Shown here in pieces: positions 26,201 to 35,158 of a stretch of 64,000 nucleotides of DNA; within the stretch, counting starts at the first letter, position 1, and the number at the start of each line of letters is the position of its first letter. Below the pieces are notes generated by a model. That model saw only the letters and a program-made list of their open reading frames with translations. It was not told the DNA's origin and searched no databases. This DNA is from Bacteroidota bacterium. GTDB taxonomy: Bacteria > Bacteroidota > Bacteroidia > Bacteroidales > JAGONC01. A program made the position numbers and the translations under genes. Location of the stretch: NCBI GenBank assembly GCA_026391695.1, contig JAPLDP010000084.1, positions 26,591-90,590 of the forward strand. The letters run 5' to 3'.

Positions 26201-27148
26201 AAACGACGGAGCAGGATCCTCGGGCGTCCCCGATTCGTATAGTGACTGTAAATAGGCTTTAATTGAATTCAGGGTATTGCCAACAAGCGGATCATTTGTA
26301 TAAGCTTCAATGACATTGAAGCCTTTCCTGATCTTCCATGAAATGAACGGCTGAAGTTGGTCGTAAAACATCGGATCGGAAACGATCACAAATTTTACAG
26401 GGTATTTTGTGATCGTATCCCGTGTTTCGACTGGCTTATAATTGAGAAACATCCGGTTGAGGCTGCTGAAGTATGGGGAAGCATTTTTCTGTTTCTCCTG
26501 AATAGTCAAAGGGATATTTGCATCCCTGAAAATAATTTCAACATCTATTTCCTTGTAAACCCTGAGGATTTGTGTAACCGGGTTGTATCGGACAGGTGCA
26601 ATGTTCAGCCTTCCGATGCGCAGTCCTCGCATGATACCCAGATCATCAACAGAAGCCATCGCTTCACCATAAAATACGTCGGTATTGTAAACAGTTGTAT
26701 TATATTCAAAAGGTGGCAGCGGGTGATTATTTTTTGGCACAGGAGGTTGCGTAGGCAGTATGGCGTTAAGAATGCCTAGCTCCGACAAGGTATAGTCCTT
26801 ATAATCTGAACTAATGATGCGTACTTCGGGAACAGCGCCAGCCGGGATTTCTATCAGTTTTCTTAAAACAGGAAGCTTTGGAGAACCGATAGCCAGTGTA
26901 TTTGAATACGCTCCGGCGAAAAGCTCGGTAAAATCACCCTGGTCAGTTTTAATAACGAAATAATCCAAGGAGTTTAGACTATTTGAAACATACAACCTGT
27001 TGTAAGTATTCTCTTTGACTGTAAGATCATTCTTTCCGCCATTCAGCGAAATATTTTCTGAATGAACAATATTTAAAGAAAAAAGGACAATAGTCGTGAT
27101 CACAAAAACTTTGATCGAACGGCAGGTTGGTTGCGTAAAGGTCTTCAT
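23222..27148 (-). CDS. Gingipain-like C25 peptidase with T9SS sorting domain (2)
   Basis: This 1308-residue secreted protein has a signal peptide (ending near VHSE), a propeptide and a C25 peptidase domain with His453 in YTAHGSPDGW and Cys485 in VGNCCSTSEF. Two CARDB-like blocks follow (NNGMADFSETISL, SNGRLDPGEMAEI), then a jelly-roll-like segment, an Ig-like segment and a T9SS sorting domain (TVFPNPFNDRVNIS to LILTQ). The active-site cysteine is followed by a second cysteine, unlike its neighbour. The two genes share the overall plan but differ clearly in sequence, so the duplication is old. TAATTTTG at 27199-27192 on the minus strand is a possible -7 box. Confidence 0.9.
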   Translation of the reverse strand: MKTFTQPTCRSIKVFVITTIVLFSLNIVHSENISLNGGKNDLTVKENTYNRLYVSNSLNSLDYFVIKTDQGDFTELFAGAYSNTLAIGSPKLPVLRKLIEIPAGAVPEVRIISSDYKDYTLSELGILNAILPTQPPVPKNNHPLPPFEYNTTVYNTDVFYGEAMASVDDLGIMRGLRIGRLNIAPVRYNPVTQILRVYKEIDVEIIFRDANIPLTIQEKQKNASPYFSSLNRMFLNYKPVETRDTITKYPVKFVIVSDPMFYDQLQPFISWKIRKGFNVIEAYTNDPLVGNTLNSIKAYLQSLYESGTPEDPAPSFILFVGDVELVPAWSLSGASDLTYCEYTGDYFPEVFYGRFSAQTPAQLQPQIDKTLQFEQCTMPDLSYLGNVVMIGGMDGNYAQVWANGQINYGTENYFNEAHGIFSYTYLYPASGSHAADIIQNVSDGVGYANYTAHGSPDGWADPSFSVSDIGTLQNQDKYGLLVGNCCSTSEFQTPECFGEALLRAENKGAIGYIGGSNSTFWDEDYYWGVGVGPITEDPPSYEETTLGAYDRMFHDHGEPWADWYTTQDQMIFAGNLAVTEGAPGSAQYYWEIYCLMGDPSVSPYMGVPSQMTVTYDQLMPLGSTSFTVTANPYALVAISKEGVLYGAAVANESGIAEVSLTPISVPGTADVVVTNQNRQPFIGTVTVASPDGPYVLFKTCIINDQSGNNNGMADFSETISLNVTLENVGNSDATNLTALLTTSDQYVEITDNNTTLADILSGTTVTETNAFTFVVNDSIPDQHKVIFNLSINDGSDVWSSNFPVSLCAPVLFIGQMTIADNIVGNSNGRLDPGEMAEIIIPVFNTGSSDAPNAMAMLASTSEYLILNASSAEPGIIPYGQSVNTVFIVTVNPATPVGTVADFTSYAESSAYSAEKSFSQKIGLVLEDFETGDFTAFDWQMGGDAEWTVTDNNVWSGTFSAVSGDIGDEQASWLEITFDVPADDTISFFRKVSSEDGYDYLSFYIDDVQAGQWSGEKDWERFAYAVTSGTHTFKWQYDKDYSESYGGDCGWIDYVVLPSVGGAGEPLSLTAVAYPQQVCIGDGAQLLALPSGGTGMYAYLWSPAETLNDPTAYNPFANPAETTIYTVQVTDGQDTLYAEVTLPVLELPEPPAITQEAEQLVSSSAIGNQWYIWGQPIAGATEQTYTPLATGEYYATYSNENGCESAPSNTIYYIYIAVEELESDSKLTVFPNPFNDRVNISYSLDKISDVKLVLFNTVGKEISVLINTRNQPAGNYSCTLNASGLVPGIYYCRFETGSQIVTRKLILTQ

Positions 27149-27270
27149 ATGTTAGTTTTGATGATTGATGTGTTCTTATGTTTCAGGCTCGCAAAATTAT
27201 AAAATTTCATTCATTTATCGTCTATCCGCAAGATAATTAATGATGTTATGACGTAAAAAGAAAAAACAAT

Positions 27271-28503
27271 CTAAGATAATTTTTGTTGCAGGTATTTTTT
27301 TGAGATTTGCCGGACCGGGTACCATGCTGATCCCATTCCGATGATCATAACGGTCAGGAATACAAGCAGGAAGTCCTTTACCTGCATTCTGACAGGGTAG
27401 GCATCAATGATAAAGGAGCCGCTGCCTGCCTCCAGTTTAATGATACCGAACCGCTGTTGTATCCAGCATATCATCGCGCCAAGCAGAAGCCCCAGCAAAG
27501 CACCCGATAGCGAAATCATCAGCCCCTCTGCCAGGAAGATCCTTTTTATCAGGGTATTGCTGGCTCCCATGCTCCATATTACACCAATGTCTTTTCTTTT
27601 ATCGAGGATGAGCATGGATAATGAACCTACGACATTGAAAGTGGCGATCAGCAGAATGAATCCCAATATAAAGTAAATAGCCAGCTTTTCCGATTTCATC
27701 ATTTTATACAGAAGCTCCTGCTGCTGATACCTGTTCTTGACGCTAAAGTCATCGCCGCAAAGCTGTTTCACCTGTTCCTGGATGTTTTCTTTGTCAGTCC
27801 ATGAAGCCAGCCCTATTTCAATGGCCGTGACTTCGCTGGTATATTCAAGCAGGGTGCGGGCAAAGCCAACAGGCACAAGCACATATTTTGAGTCAAAATC
27901 CTGCTGTATGGAGAAAATCCCTGAAGGCGTGATAACACCTGAATTAAAAGCCTGGTCAATGGATGAAAGCGTCTTCTTGGTCCTTTTCGGGACATACACA
28001 TAAATGGAATTATCAAAAGCACTCAGGTTGACCCCGAGATAATAGGATACGCCATAGCCAAGAACCATGAAAGGGCGCGCACCCTTTTGCAGCACCAGTT
28101 CCCCTTCGACCAGCATACTGTCCAAACCACTATATTTTTCATAGTCTTCTGATACGCCTTTGATGGTGGCAATGTATTGTTTTGAACCATATTTCAGCAG
28201 GGCATTTTCTTCAACTACTTCAGTATAACGGATCACACCGGGGATATTTCTGATCGTTTCAGCCGGCAGGCGTGATGGATCAAAGACTTTTCCCTCTTTC
28301 ACAGTGATGAGCAGATCCGGATCAAAGGAATTGAACAGTTTCGTAACGATATTCTCGAATCCGTTGAAGACCGACAGGATGATGATCAGTGCCATGGTAC
28401 CTACTGTGATACCGGCCACTGAAATCCCGGATATGATATTAATTATATTATAGGATTTCCTTGAGATAAGATACCTTCTGGCTATGAATAATGGCAGTTT
28501 CAA
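27271..28503 (-). CDS. FtsX-like permease, LolC/LolE family
   Basis: This 410-residue inner-membrane protein has one N-terminal helix (about 22-46), a large periplasmic domain and three C-terminal helices (starting near LAIYFILGFILLIATFNVVGS), the MacB/LolC layout. LolC/E proteins extract lipoproteins from the inner membrane with the ATPase LolD, which is not in this window. In Bacteroidota this gene often follows rbfA. Here a methyltransferase and a TPR/GT-C gene lie between. All four are on the minus strand with short gaps. Confidence 0.88.
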   Translation of the reverse strand: MKLPLFIARRYLISRKSYNIINIISGISVAGITVGTMALIIILSVFNGFENIVTKLFNSFDPDLLITVKEGKVFDPSRLPAETIRNIPGVIRYTEVVEENALLKYGSKQYIATIKGVSEDYEKYSGLDSMLVEGELVLQKGARPFMVLGYGVSYYLGVNLSAFDNSIYVYVPKRTKKTLSSIDQAFNSGVITPSGIFSIQQDFDSKYVLVPVGFARTLLEYTSEVTAIEIGLASWTDKENIQEQVKQLCGDDFSVKNRYQQQELLYKMMKSEKLAIYFILGFILLIATFNVVGSLSMLILDKRKDIGVIWSMGASNTLIKRIFLAEGLMISLSGALLGLLLGAMICWIQQRFGIIKLEAGSGSFIIDAYPVRMQVKDFLLVFLTVMIIGMGSAWYPVRQISKKYLQQKLS

Positions 28504-28558
28504 GGATCGCAGGGTTAGTTGAAATACATAAGGTTATTATAACGATTATTCAGGTTAC

Positions 28559-30673
28559 TTATTTGCAGTAATTATTCAGAAATCCCAATGCTTGTGTATA
28601 GCCAAGGCGGTAAGCATCATTCCAGTCTCTGCAGGCAGCTGCCAGGTCATTAAGATGAAATTTGGCTACACCCCTATTAAAATAGGCTAAGCTGTAACTT
28701 GGATACATATTGATGGTCCGGGTAAAATCCTGCACCGCACCCTGATAATCCTCCATGCTCAGTTTGGTATATCCCAGGCCGTGTAAAGCTTGGACATTGT
28801 TGGGACTGATCCTGAACGAGAGGGTAAAATCTGCAATTGCACCCTGATAATCCTTCATTAATATTCTTGTGTTCCCGCGGTTAATATAGGCCATGACATA
28901 ATAGGGATTATACTTCAGACAAGTCGTGAAGTCCTGAATGGCTTTCTGATACTCTTCAAGTTTCTGCCATGCCATGCCACGTCCGTTATAAGCGGAGACA
29001 TATTCATTATCCAGGCGGAGGGCTTCATTAAAATCCTTTAGTGCTTCCTGGGTCTGTCCAAGTGTCAGTTTTGTAATACCCCTGTTACTTAATGCCAATG
29101 AGAACGTCGGTTCCATCCTGATTGCCAGATCATAATCGCGGAGTGCCCCTGCATAATCACCTGTGTGATGTTTGGCTAATCCCCGTGCATTCAGCATAAT
29201 AGCCTGGTTGGGATTCAATTCATGAGATTTGTTGAAATACTGAATCGCCTTTTCCGGTTTTCCAAGATCAAGATAACTGTTGCCCAGGGAGGTATAACCG
29301 AAGTAAAGTTTTGGAAATCTTGTCACCAGGTCTTCAAAAAGGGTTATACTATCATGCCATACTTTGACGCGCAGATAAGTAGAAACGCCAAAAAACAACA
29401 GATAAACAGCAAATATTGAAAGAAGAAAGTACTTAATTTTTGGCCAGCGCGATGCTAATTCCAGAACAATAATTCCTATCAACAAATAAATTCCTATCGA
29501 TGGGAAATAAGTATAGCGATCAGAAACATAACTCTCATTAATATAAATATTTAAGACTGGAAGGATGGTGATAAAATAGAATGCGATAGCTGCAGTTAGT
29601 GCACGAATCCGGTTATAAAAAAAGATCCCTGCTGCGATCATCAGAAGAATAGGTAACACGAAAACGAGATCTACCAGCTTATAACGATCAGGATAATACA
29701 ATTTCGGCAAAGGATAAACCACTGATAATTTATAAGGAACAACTGATCTTGTCACCCACTCAGTGAGACGGGAAGAGTGGAAAGAAGCCTTGTAAGCCAT
29801 ATAAGTGGGCTTATTTGGGAAGGATTTTATCGAAATTCTATTGTGTAGTGCTTCCCTTCCAGGAGTAAGTGCATGATATGCATGAGGCGGAGACCAAAAA
29901 AATCCGTAGAATCCCAAACCAATCAGTAGAACTATAAAAAAAGGTACCTTTTCACTGATAAGATTAAAGTTTATCTTTCTCTTGAATAAAAAGTCAATAA
30001 GAAAAAGGATAACCGGCAGGGTAATGATCATTGATTTGCACATTAACCCAAAAAGAAATAAGATGCTTCCGACAAGGATATTGTAATACTTTCTTCCGGT
30101 TAAATAATTAACATAGCAGTATAAGCTTGATAAATAGAAGAATCCAAACATCACATCTTTACGTTCGACTGCCCAGGCTACAGATTCAACTTTTAGCGGA
30201 CTGATGCCGAACAGTGCTGCGACGAGAAGTGCAATCCATGGAGTGAATTCATTCTGAGGATATGTTTTTCGAAATAACTTTAGAAGAATTAAAAACAGAA
30301 AGATCGTGTTTGCTATATGGAATAAGAGATTTGTCGTGTGAAATACCACTGGATTTAAACCAAAGATCTTTTTCTCAATGGCCCAGGATAAATAGACCAG
30401 GGGTTTATACCACGGTGTGAAATTGTGTTCTGTAAAAATATTAACCAGACTTTTTGAATTTAATTCTTTTATGAGTAAGTTATTATATATGAATTTCTTA
30501 TCATCATAATCCACAAATCCGTTTTTAAAAACAGATGAAAATGAAGCCAGGACGATGATGACTAATGAGATCGACATCCAGAGCACCAGACGTTTCCTTT
30601 TCGTATCACCTTCATGGCTTTCCGGCAACGTATTATTCTGAGTCCTTTCTGATTTGGAAATGATCTTTACCAT
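28559..30673 (-). CDS. Membrane GT-C/TPR protein, TMTC-like (1)
   Basis: This 704-residue protein combines about ten membrane segments with a C-terminal block of about seven TPR units (from residue ~445, for example YNGRGMAWQKLEEYQKAIQDF). The N-terminal loop KNGFVDYDDKKFI carries the acidic pair typical of PMT/GT-C glycosyltransferases, and ISPLKVESVAWAVERKD follows the family pattern. Eukaryotic TMTC proteins of this plan are O-mannosyltransferases, but the bacterial role is unproven. A shorter relative is encoded at 56735-58708. It is likely part of the rbfA transcript. Confidence 0.75.
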   Translation of the reverse strand: MVKIISKSERTQNNTLPESHEGDTKRKRLVLWMSISLVIIVLASFSSVFKNGFVDYDDKKFIYNNLLIKELNSKSLVNIFTEHNFTPWYKPLVYLSWAIEKKIFGLNPVVFHTTNLLFHIANTIFLFLILLKLFRKTYPQNEFTPWIALLVAALFGISPLKVESVAWAVERKDVMFGFFYLSSLYCYVNYLTGRKYYNILVGSILFLFGLMCKSMIITLPVILFLIDFLFKRKINFNLISEKVPFFIVLLIGLGFYGFFWSPPHAYHALTPGREALHNRISIKSFPNKPTYMAYKASFHSSRLTEWVTRSVVPYKLSVVYPLPKLYYPDRYKLVDLVFVLPILLMIAAGIFFYNRIRALTAAIAFYFITILPVLNIYINESYVSDRYTYFPSIGIYLLIGIIVLELASRWPKIKYFLLSIFAVYLLFFGVSTYLRVKVWHDSITLFEDLVTRFPKLYFGYTSLGNSYLDLGKPEKAIQYFNKSHELNPNQAIMLNARGLAKHHTGDYAGALRDYDLAIRMEPTFSLALSNRGITKLTLGQTQEALKDFNEALRLDNEYVSAYNGRGMAWQKLEEYQKAIQDFTTCLKYNPYYVMAYINRGNTRILMKDYQGAIADFTLSFRISPNNVQALHGLGYTKLSMEDYQGAVQDFTRTINMYPSYSLAYFNRGVAKFHLNDLAAACRDWNDAYRLGYTQALGFLNNYCK

Positions 30674-30712
30674 AGCAACTTTTCAATATTTCGGGCTGTT
30701 ATATTAATTGTT

Positions 30713-31519
30713 TCATCTCCATGCTTTTACGAGCAATCCTGTTCCTGTCCTTTGCCTGAAATTCAAATCAATACAGTTCAATAGGAGTGCAAAAGGCATA
30801 ACGGCCAGATAGTAAAAAGGCAGAAGGATGAAAAAAAGTTTGGATATGCCAAGCAGGACAATCGGGTATTTCATCGATAATCTCCATGAAATCTGACCGG
30901 GGATGCCATACGTATAACTGGCTTCAATTTGGCTGAATCCGGAGCTTTTCAGTTTCTCCCTGATCTCTTCCATGTTGTATCCTTCTCTTACATGTTCTTC
31001 GATAAAGGATTCCTGACCGTGCTCATGCACATCCGATCCGCCTTTGTCGGATGGTGTTGAAATCAACAACAGACCACCCTTTTTAAGCGATTCTGAAAAG
31101 TTATTAAGGACAATAAGGTCTTCTCCGATATGTTCCATCACATCAACACACAGGATCAGGTCGTAAGCGGCTGTTTTTTTATACGTAATCAGATCAGCAT
31201 AAATAAAATGGGCGTTGTTCAGGCCTGCCCTGCTGAAAAACTGGTTACAGTCATTGATTTGTTCCTGTTTAAGGTCTATACCGGTTATGGACATATTCCT
31301 CCATTTATTTGCCATGTAGAAGCTGTATTGTCCGAAGCCGGATCCTGCATCAAGCACCTGCCCTTCACCCTGTTGTGCGGCAGACCAGGATATCAGCTCA
31401 CGCCTCACATGCCATGACCGCAAAAGCAACAGGTCGAGGAGTTTATAGAAAATTTTCCGGAGCCATATGGTTTTATTGAACACTATCCCCAGACGCCGTT
31501 TAATTGGATCATATTCCAT
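30713..31519 (-). CDS. Class I SAM-dependent methyltransferase, membrane-associated
   Basis: This 268-residue protein has a class I methyltransferase fold: motif I VLDAGSGFGQ at residues 55-64, the acidic loop TGIDL and the later LILCVDVMEHIGED. The last 60 residues hold a hydrophobic stretch (ISKLFFILLPFYYLAVMPFALLL), so it is probably bound to the inner membrane. The substrate is unknown. Relatives act in glycan or lipid pathways. It lies 42 bases after rbfA on the same strand. Confidence 0.78.
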   Translation of the reverse strand: MEYDPIKRRLGIVFNKTIWLRKIFYKLLDLLLLRSWHVRRELISWSAAQQGEGQVLDAGSGFGQYSFYMANKWRNMSITGIDLKQEQINDCNQFFSRAGLNNAHFIYADLITYKKTAAYDLILCVDVMEHIGEDLIVLNNFSESLKKGGLLLISTPSDKGGSDVHEHGQESFIEEHVREGYNMEEIREKLKSSGFSQIEASYTYGIPGQISWRLSMKYPIVLLGISKLFFILLPFYYLAVMPFALLLNCIDLNFRQRTGTGLLVKAWR

Positions 31520-31561
31520 AAACGCTTAATTTAAGATCCATGTATTCATCATATGACAGGA

Positions 31562-31900
31562 TCATTTCTTAAGTAATTCTTCGATTTTTTCGATATAATC
31601 CAGAGAGTCATCCAGGAAGAATTCCAATTCAGGCATGATACGGACCTGGTTTTTAATACGTACAGCCAGTCTTTTCCTGATCTCCCTGGATTGCAGGCAT
31701 ATTTTACCCAGCAGCTCATTTTTATCCTTTATGGCAAATAAACTGACGTATATTCTGGCAATGGAGAGGTCTTTTGTAACATGAACCCTGGTAACGGTTA
31801 TCATCGCCCCTTCAAAGAGGTTGCGGCCCTCATAAAGGAAAATCTCAGCCACTTCCTTCTGAATCAGTCGCGATATCTTATTTTGTCTTTTTGTTTCCAT
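31562..31900 (-). CDS. rbfA: 30S ribosome-binding factor A
   Basis: This 112-residue protein has the RbfA KH-like fold: METKRQNKISRLIQKEVAEIF at the start, TRVHVTKDLSIARIYVS in the middle and MPELEFFLDDSLDYIEKIEELL at the end. RbfA helps mature the 5' end of 16S rRNA. The frame is open upstream to 31984, but METKRQNK at 31900 is the normal start and gives a normal length. TACCTTTG lies only four bases before this ATG, which could mean a leaderless message. It leads the minus-strand set rbfA, methyltransferase, GT-C/TPR, LolC/E. Confidence 0.92.
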   Translation of the reverse strand: METKRQNKISRLIQKEVAEIFLYEGRNLFEGAMITVTRVHVTKDLSIARIYVSLFAIKDKNELLGKICLQSREIRKRLAVRIKNQVRIMPELEFFLDDSLDYIEKIEELLKK

Positions 31901-32015
31901 GATACAAAGGTAAGATTTTGCGAACTTACCGAAAAATCTTGTATTATTTAATCGAATTGGCATATATGGACAATTTACGATCATAATTGTCTGTTTTCAT
32001 TTTATATTTGCATGG

Positions 32016-33857
32016 ATGAAAAAGCTGATCAAAATACTGCATTATGCTCTCTCATATTCAGGCTATGCCAGCCTGAACATACTTTTCAACATTCTATCGA
32101 TACTCTTCTCCCTGGTTTCTTTCGCCCTTTTCATTCCAATCCTTCAGATGCTGTTTAAAACTACTGAAATACCCGGAACAAAGCCGCCGTTCACATTGTC
32201 CAGTTTTGAGTCGGTAAAACAGAATTTTTATTATGAGATCGGACGGATGATCCATGAACGGGGAGAGATGACAGTCCTGATGTATATTGCCATTTCCATT
32301 GTGGTTCTGTTTTTTCTCAAGAACCTGTTCCGGTACCTCGGCATGTTTTTTCTTGCGCCCCTGCGCAATGGCGTTGTCAAGGATATCAGGAATGAAATGT
32401 ATTTAAAGATACTCATCCTGCCCTTATCCTATTACACCGAGCAAAAAAAAGGTGACCTCATCTCGCGTATGACATCAGATGTGCAGGAGGTTGAGTGGTC
32501 GATCATGAGCTCTCTGGAAATGATTTTCCGTGAGCCTCTCACCATCCTCTTTTTTGTCATCACCCTTTTTCTCATCAGCCCATCCCTCACAGTTTTTGTT
32601 CTTGTCCTGTTGCCCATCAGTGGTTACCTGATCGGGCAGGTGGGTAAAAGCTTAAAAAGGACCTCCATGAAGGGACAGAGAAAGATGGGAGAGTTATTAT
32701 CTATTATTGAAGAGACTATTTCCGGTTTGCGGATTATCAAAGCTTTTAATGCCATCCCATCGGCTGAGCAAAATTTCAATGACCATAACCGGTCCTACTT
32801 CCGGTTAATGACACGTCTGTACCGGAAACGTGACCTGGCATCGCCGCTGAGTGAGTTTCTTGGTGCACTGGTAATGGTCGTTGTTCTCTGGTTCGGGGGC
32901 CGGCTTGTTCTGGGTCCGCAAAATCCTCTGGATGCGGCAACATTTATCGTTTACCTGGGCATTTTCTCCCAGCTCATACCTCCTGCAAAAGCTATCACCA
33001 CGGCAGTGTACAACATTCAAAGGGGCGCCGCCTCTGTCGAACGCATCGAAGAAGTCCTGAAAGCCGAGGAGGTCATCGTCGAAAAACCTGATGCCAGACG
33101 GGTTAGCGAGTTCAAACAGGAAATAGAATTCCGTGATGTCTGTTTTTCATATGCCCCAGCTGATAATAAAGCAGAACAGGAGGTGCTGAAGGACATCTGC
33201 CTGCGCATTCCCAAGGGCAGGACCATCGCCCTTGTCGGACCTTCCGGTGCCGGGAAGACCTCAATGATCAACCTGTTACCACGATTCTATGATGTGACAA
33301 AAGGGGAGATACTCATTGACGGTATACCTCTTAAAGACCTGGTCATTTCGGATGTGAGAGGATTGATGGGCCTCGTCACGCAAGAATCTATTTTGTTTAA
33401 TGACACAGTCTTTAACAATATCGCCCTTGGAAACAGGAAGGCAACAATGGAAGAGGTGGAGGCTGCAGCCAGAATTGCCAATGCCCATGAGTTCATCATG
33501 AAGATGGACAATGGATATTTTACCAATATTGGCGACAGGGGTACCAAACTGTCGGGAGGACAGAAACAAAGGTTAAGTATTGCCAGGGCGGTGCTGAAAA
33601 ATCCGCCGATCATGCTGCTGGATGAAGCCACCTCATCCCTCGATACAGAATCGGAGCGTCTCGTCCAGGATGCATTGATCAATCTCATGAAGAACAGAAC
33701 ATCCGTTGTCATCGCCCATCGCCTGTCGACCATCCAGTTTGCCGATGAAATCATCGTCCTGGATAACGGTGAAATCGTTGAAAGAGGCTCGCACCAGGAA
33801 CTTATTGAACATAATGGCCTCTATAAAAAACTCCATGCCCTTCAATCCTTTAAATAA
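32016..33857 (+). CDS. ABC exporter, MsbA-like half-transporter
   Basis: This 613-residue protein fuses a six-helix membrane domain (about 1-340) to an ATPase domain: Walker A GPSGAGKTS (about 408-416), signature LSGGQKQR (about 512-519) and Walker B IMLLDEATSSLD. It works as a homodimer. The best family match is MsbA, the lipid A flippase, but related lipid or drug exporters share the plan. TATATTTG at 32003-32010 lies only five bases before the ATG. It diverges from rbfA. Confidence 0.85.
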   Translation: MKKLIKILHYALSYSGYASLNILFNILSILFSLVSFALFIPILQMLFKTTEIPGTKPPFTLSSFESVKQNFYYEIGRMIHERGEMTVLMYIAISIVVLFFLKNLFRYLGMFFLAPLRNGVVKDIRNEMYLKILILPLSYYTEQKKGDLISRMTSDVQEVEWSIMSSLEMIFREPLTILFFVITLFLISPSLTVFVLVLLPISGYLIGQVGKSLKRTSMKGQRKMGELLSIIEETISGLRIIKAFNAIPSAEQNFNDHNRSYFRLMTRLYRKRDLASPLSEFLGALVMVVVLWFGGRLVLGPQNPLDAATFIVYLGIFSQLIPPAKAITTAVYNIQRGAASVERIEEVLKAEEVIVEKPDARRVSEFKQEIEFRDVCFSYAPADNKAEQEVLKDICLRIPKGRTIALVGPSGAGKTSMINLLPRFYDVTKGEILIDGIPLKDLVISDVRGLMGLVTQESILFNDTVFNNIALGNRKATMEEVEAAARIANAHEFIMKMDNGYFTNIGDRGTKLSGGQKQRLSIARAVLKNPPIMLLDEATSSLDTESERLVQDALINLMKNRTSVVIAHRLSTIQFADEIIVLDNGEIVERGSHQELIEHNGLYKKLHALQSFK

Positions 33858-33921
33858 ACCTTTCTTTCTCTTGTAATTCAACAAACTTCTTATCTTTGAA
33901 CATGTGACAAATTAATTTTCG

Positions 33922-35121
33922 ATGAATCATCTGAAGGAACGTATAAAAGCCCTCTCCATTGAGTATCAGCAGGAGATCGTTGAGATCAGGCGACATTTTC
34001 ATGCCAATCCTGAACTCTCTATGCAGGAATATAGGACCTCTGCAAGCATTGCATCATACCTGGAAAGTTATGATATTCCCTTTAAAAAAGGTATGGCCAG
34101 AACCGGTATCGTCGGTATTATTGAAGGCCAGGATCCTGCATCAAAGGTCATCGCCCTGCGTGCTGATATGGATGCTTTGCCGCTGGACGAAAAAAGCGAT
34201 GTACCATACTCCTCAAAAATCAGTAATGTCATGCATGCCTGCGGGCACGATGTGCATATGGCCTGCCAGCTTGGTGCAGCAAAGATCCTTAAAGCCCTTT
34301 CAAATGAATACAGCGGCACAGTGAAACTGATATTTCAGCCTTCAGAAGAACAATATCCCGGTGGGGCGATCATGATGATCAATGAGGGTGTCCTCGAAAA
34401 TCCCCATGTTGACAAGATATTCGGTTTACATGTTTACCCCGATCTTGATGCCGGTAAGGTTGGAATGAAGGCAGGAAAATATATGGCCTCAAGCGATGAA
34501 TTATATTTTACCGTCCGTGGCAGAGGCGGGCATGGCGCCACACCCCATCTGAATATTGACCCGATAGTCATCTCAGCCAATATCATCCAGGCGCTGCAGA
34601 CTATTACCAGCAGGTCTTCCTCACCTCTTAATCCCACGGTTCTGACAATAGGACGTGTAATGGCCAACGGCAAAACCAATATCACACCCGATGAGGTGAT
34701 CATGGAAGGGACATTACGCACCTATGATGATGCCTGGAGAAAAGAAGCTATTGATAAAATCATTACTATTGCCCAGTCGGTCGCTAATGCCTATGGAGGT
34801 TCATGTGAAATATTTGTCGATAAAGGTTATCCTTTTCTTTATAATGATCCCGGAACAACGGCTGCTGTCAGGAATTATGCTGAGGAGTTACTCGGAAAAG
34901 ATCAGGTTGTTGAACTGGATATGCGGATGACAGCCGAAGATTTTGCCTATTATGCCCATGCCCGTCCGGCTTGTTTTTACAGGCTGGGCATAAGAAATGA
35001 GGCGAAAGGCATCACTGCTAATCTGCACAATGCACAGTTTGATGTTGATGAAAGCTGTTTGGCTGTCGGTATGGGTTTGATGGCATGGATTGCCGTTAAT
35101 GAATTATTTCAGGATAAGTAA
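33922..35121 (+). CDS. M20 family amidohydrolase/peptidase
   Basis: This 399-residue protein belongs to the M20D group (N-acyl amino acid amidohydrolases, IAA-amino acid hydrolase-like). Metal-site motifs are visible: MHACGHDVHMA (Cys107, His109) and the catalytic glutamate pair Glu142-Glu143 in PSEEQ. The lid domain starts after EANLYFTVRG-like strands (LYFTVRGRGGHGATPH). It probably removes acyl or acetyl groups from amino acid amides in the cytosol. TATCTTTG at 33891-33898 is a fair -7 box, with TTG 17 bases upstream. mtnA follows after 37 bases. Confidence 0.88.
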   Translation: MNHLKERIKALSIEYQQEIVEIRRHFHANPELSMQEYRTSASIASYLESYDIPFKKGMARTGIVGIIEGQDPASKVIALRADMDALPLDEKSDVPYSSKISNVMHACGHDVHMACQLGAAKILKALSNEYSGTVKLIFQPSEEQYPGGAIMMINEGVLENPHVDKIFGLHVYPDLDAGKVGMKAGKYMASSDELYFTVRGRGGHGATPHLNIDPIVISANIIQALQTITSRSSSPLNPTVLTIGRVMANGKTNITPDEVIMEGTLRTYDDAWRKEAIDKIITIAQSVANAYGGSCEIFVDKGYPFLYNDPGTTAAVRNYAEELLGKDQVVELDMRMTAEDFAYYAHARPACFYRLGIRNEAKGITANLHNAQFDVDESCLAVGMGLMAWIAVNELFQDK

Positions 35122-35158
35122 CAGAACAGAGAGGTGACAAGCGGATCATATTTATGCG

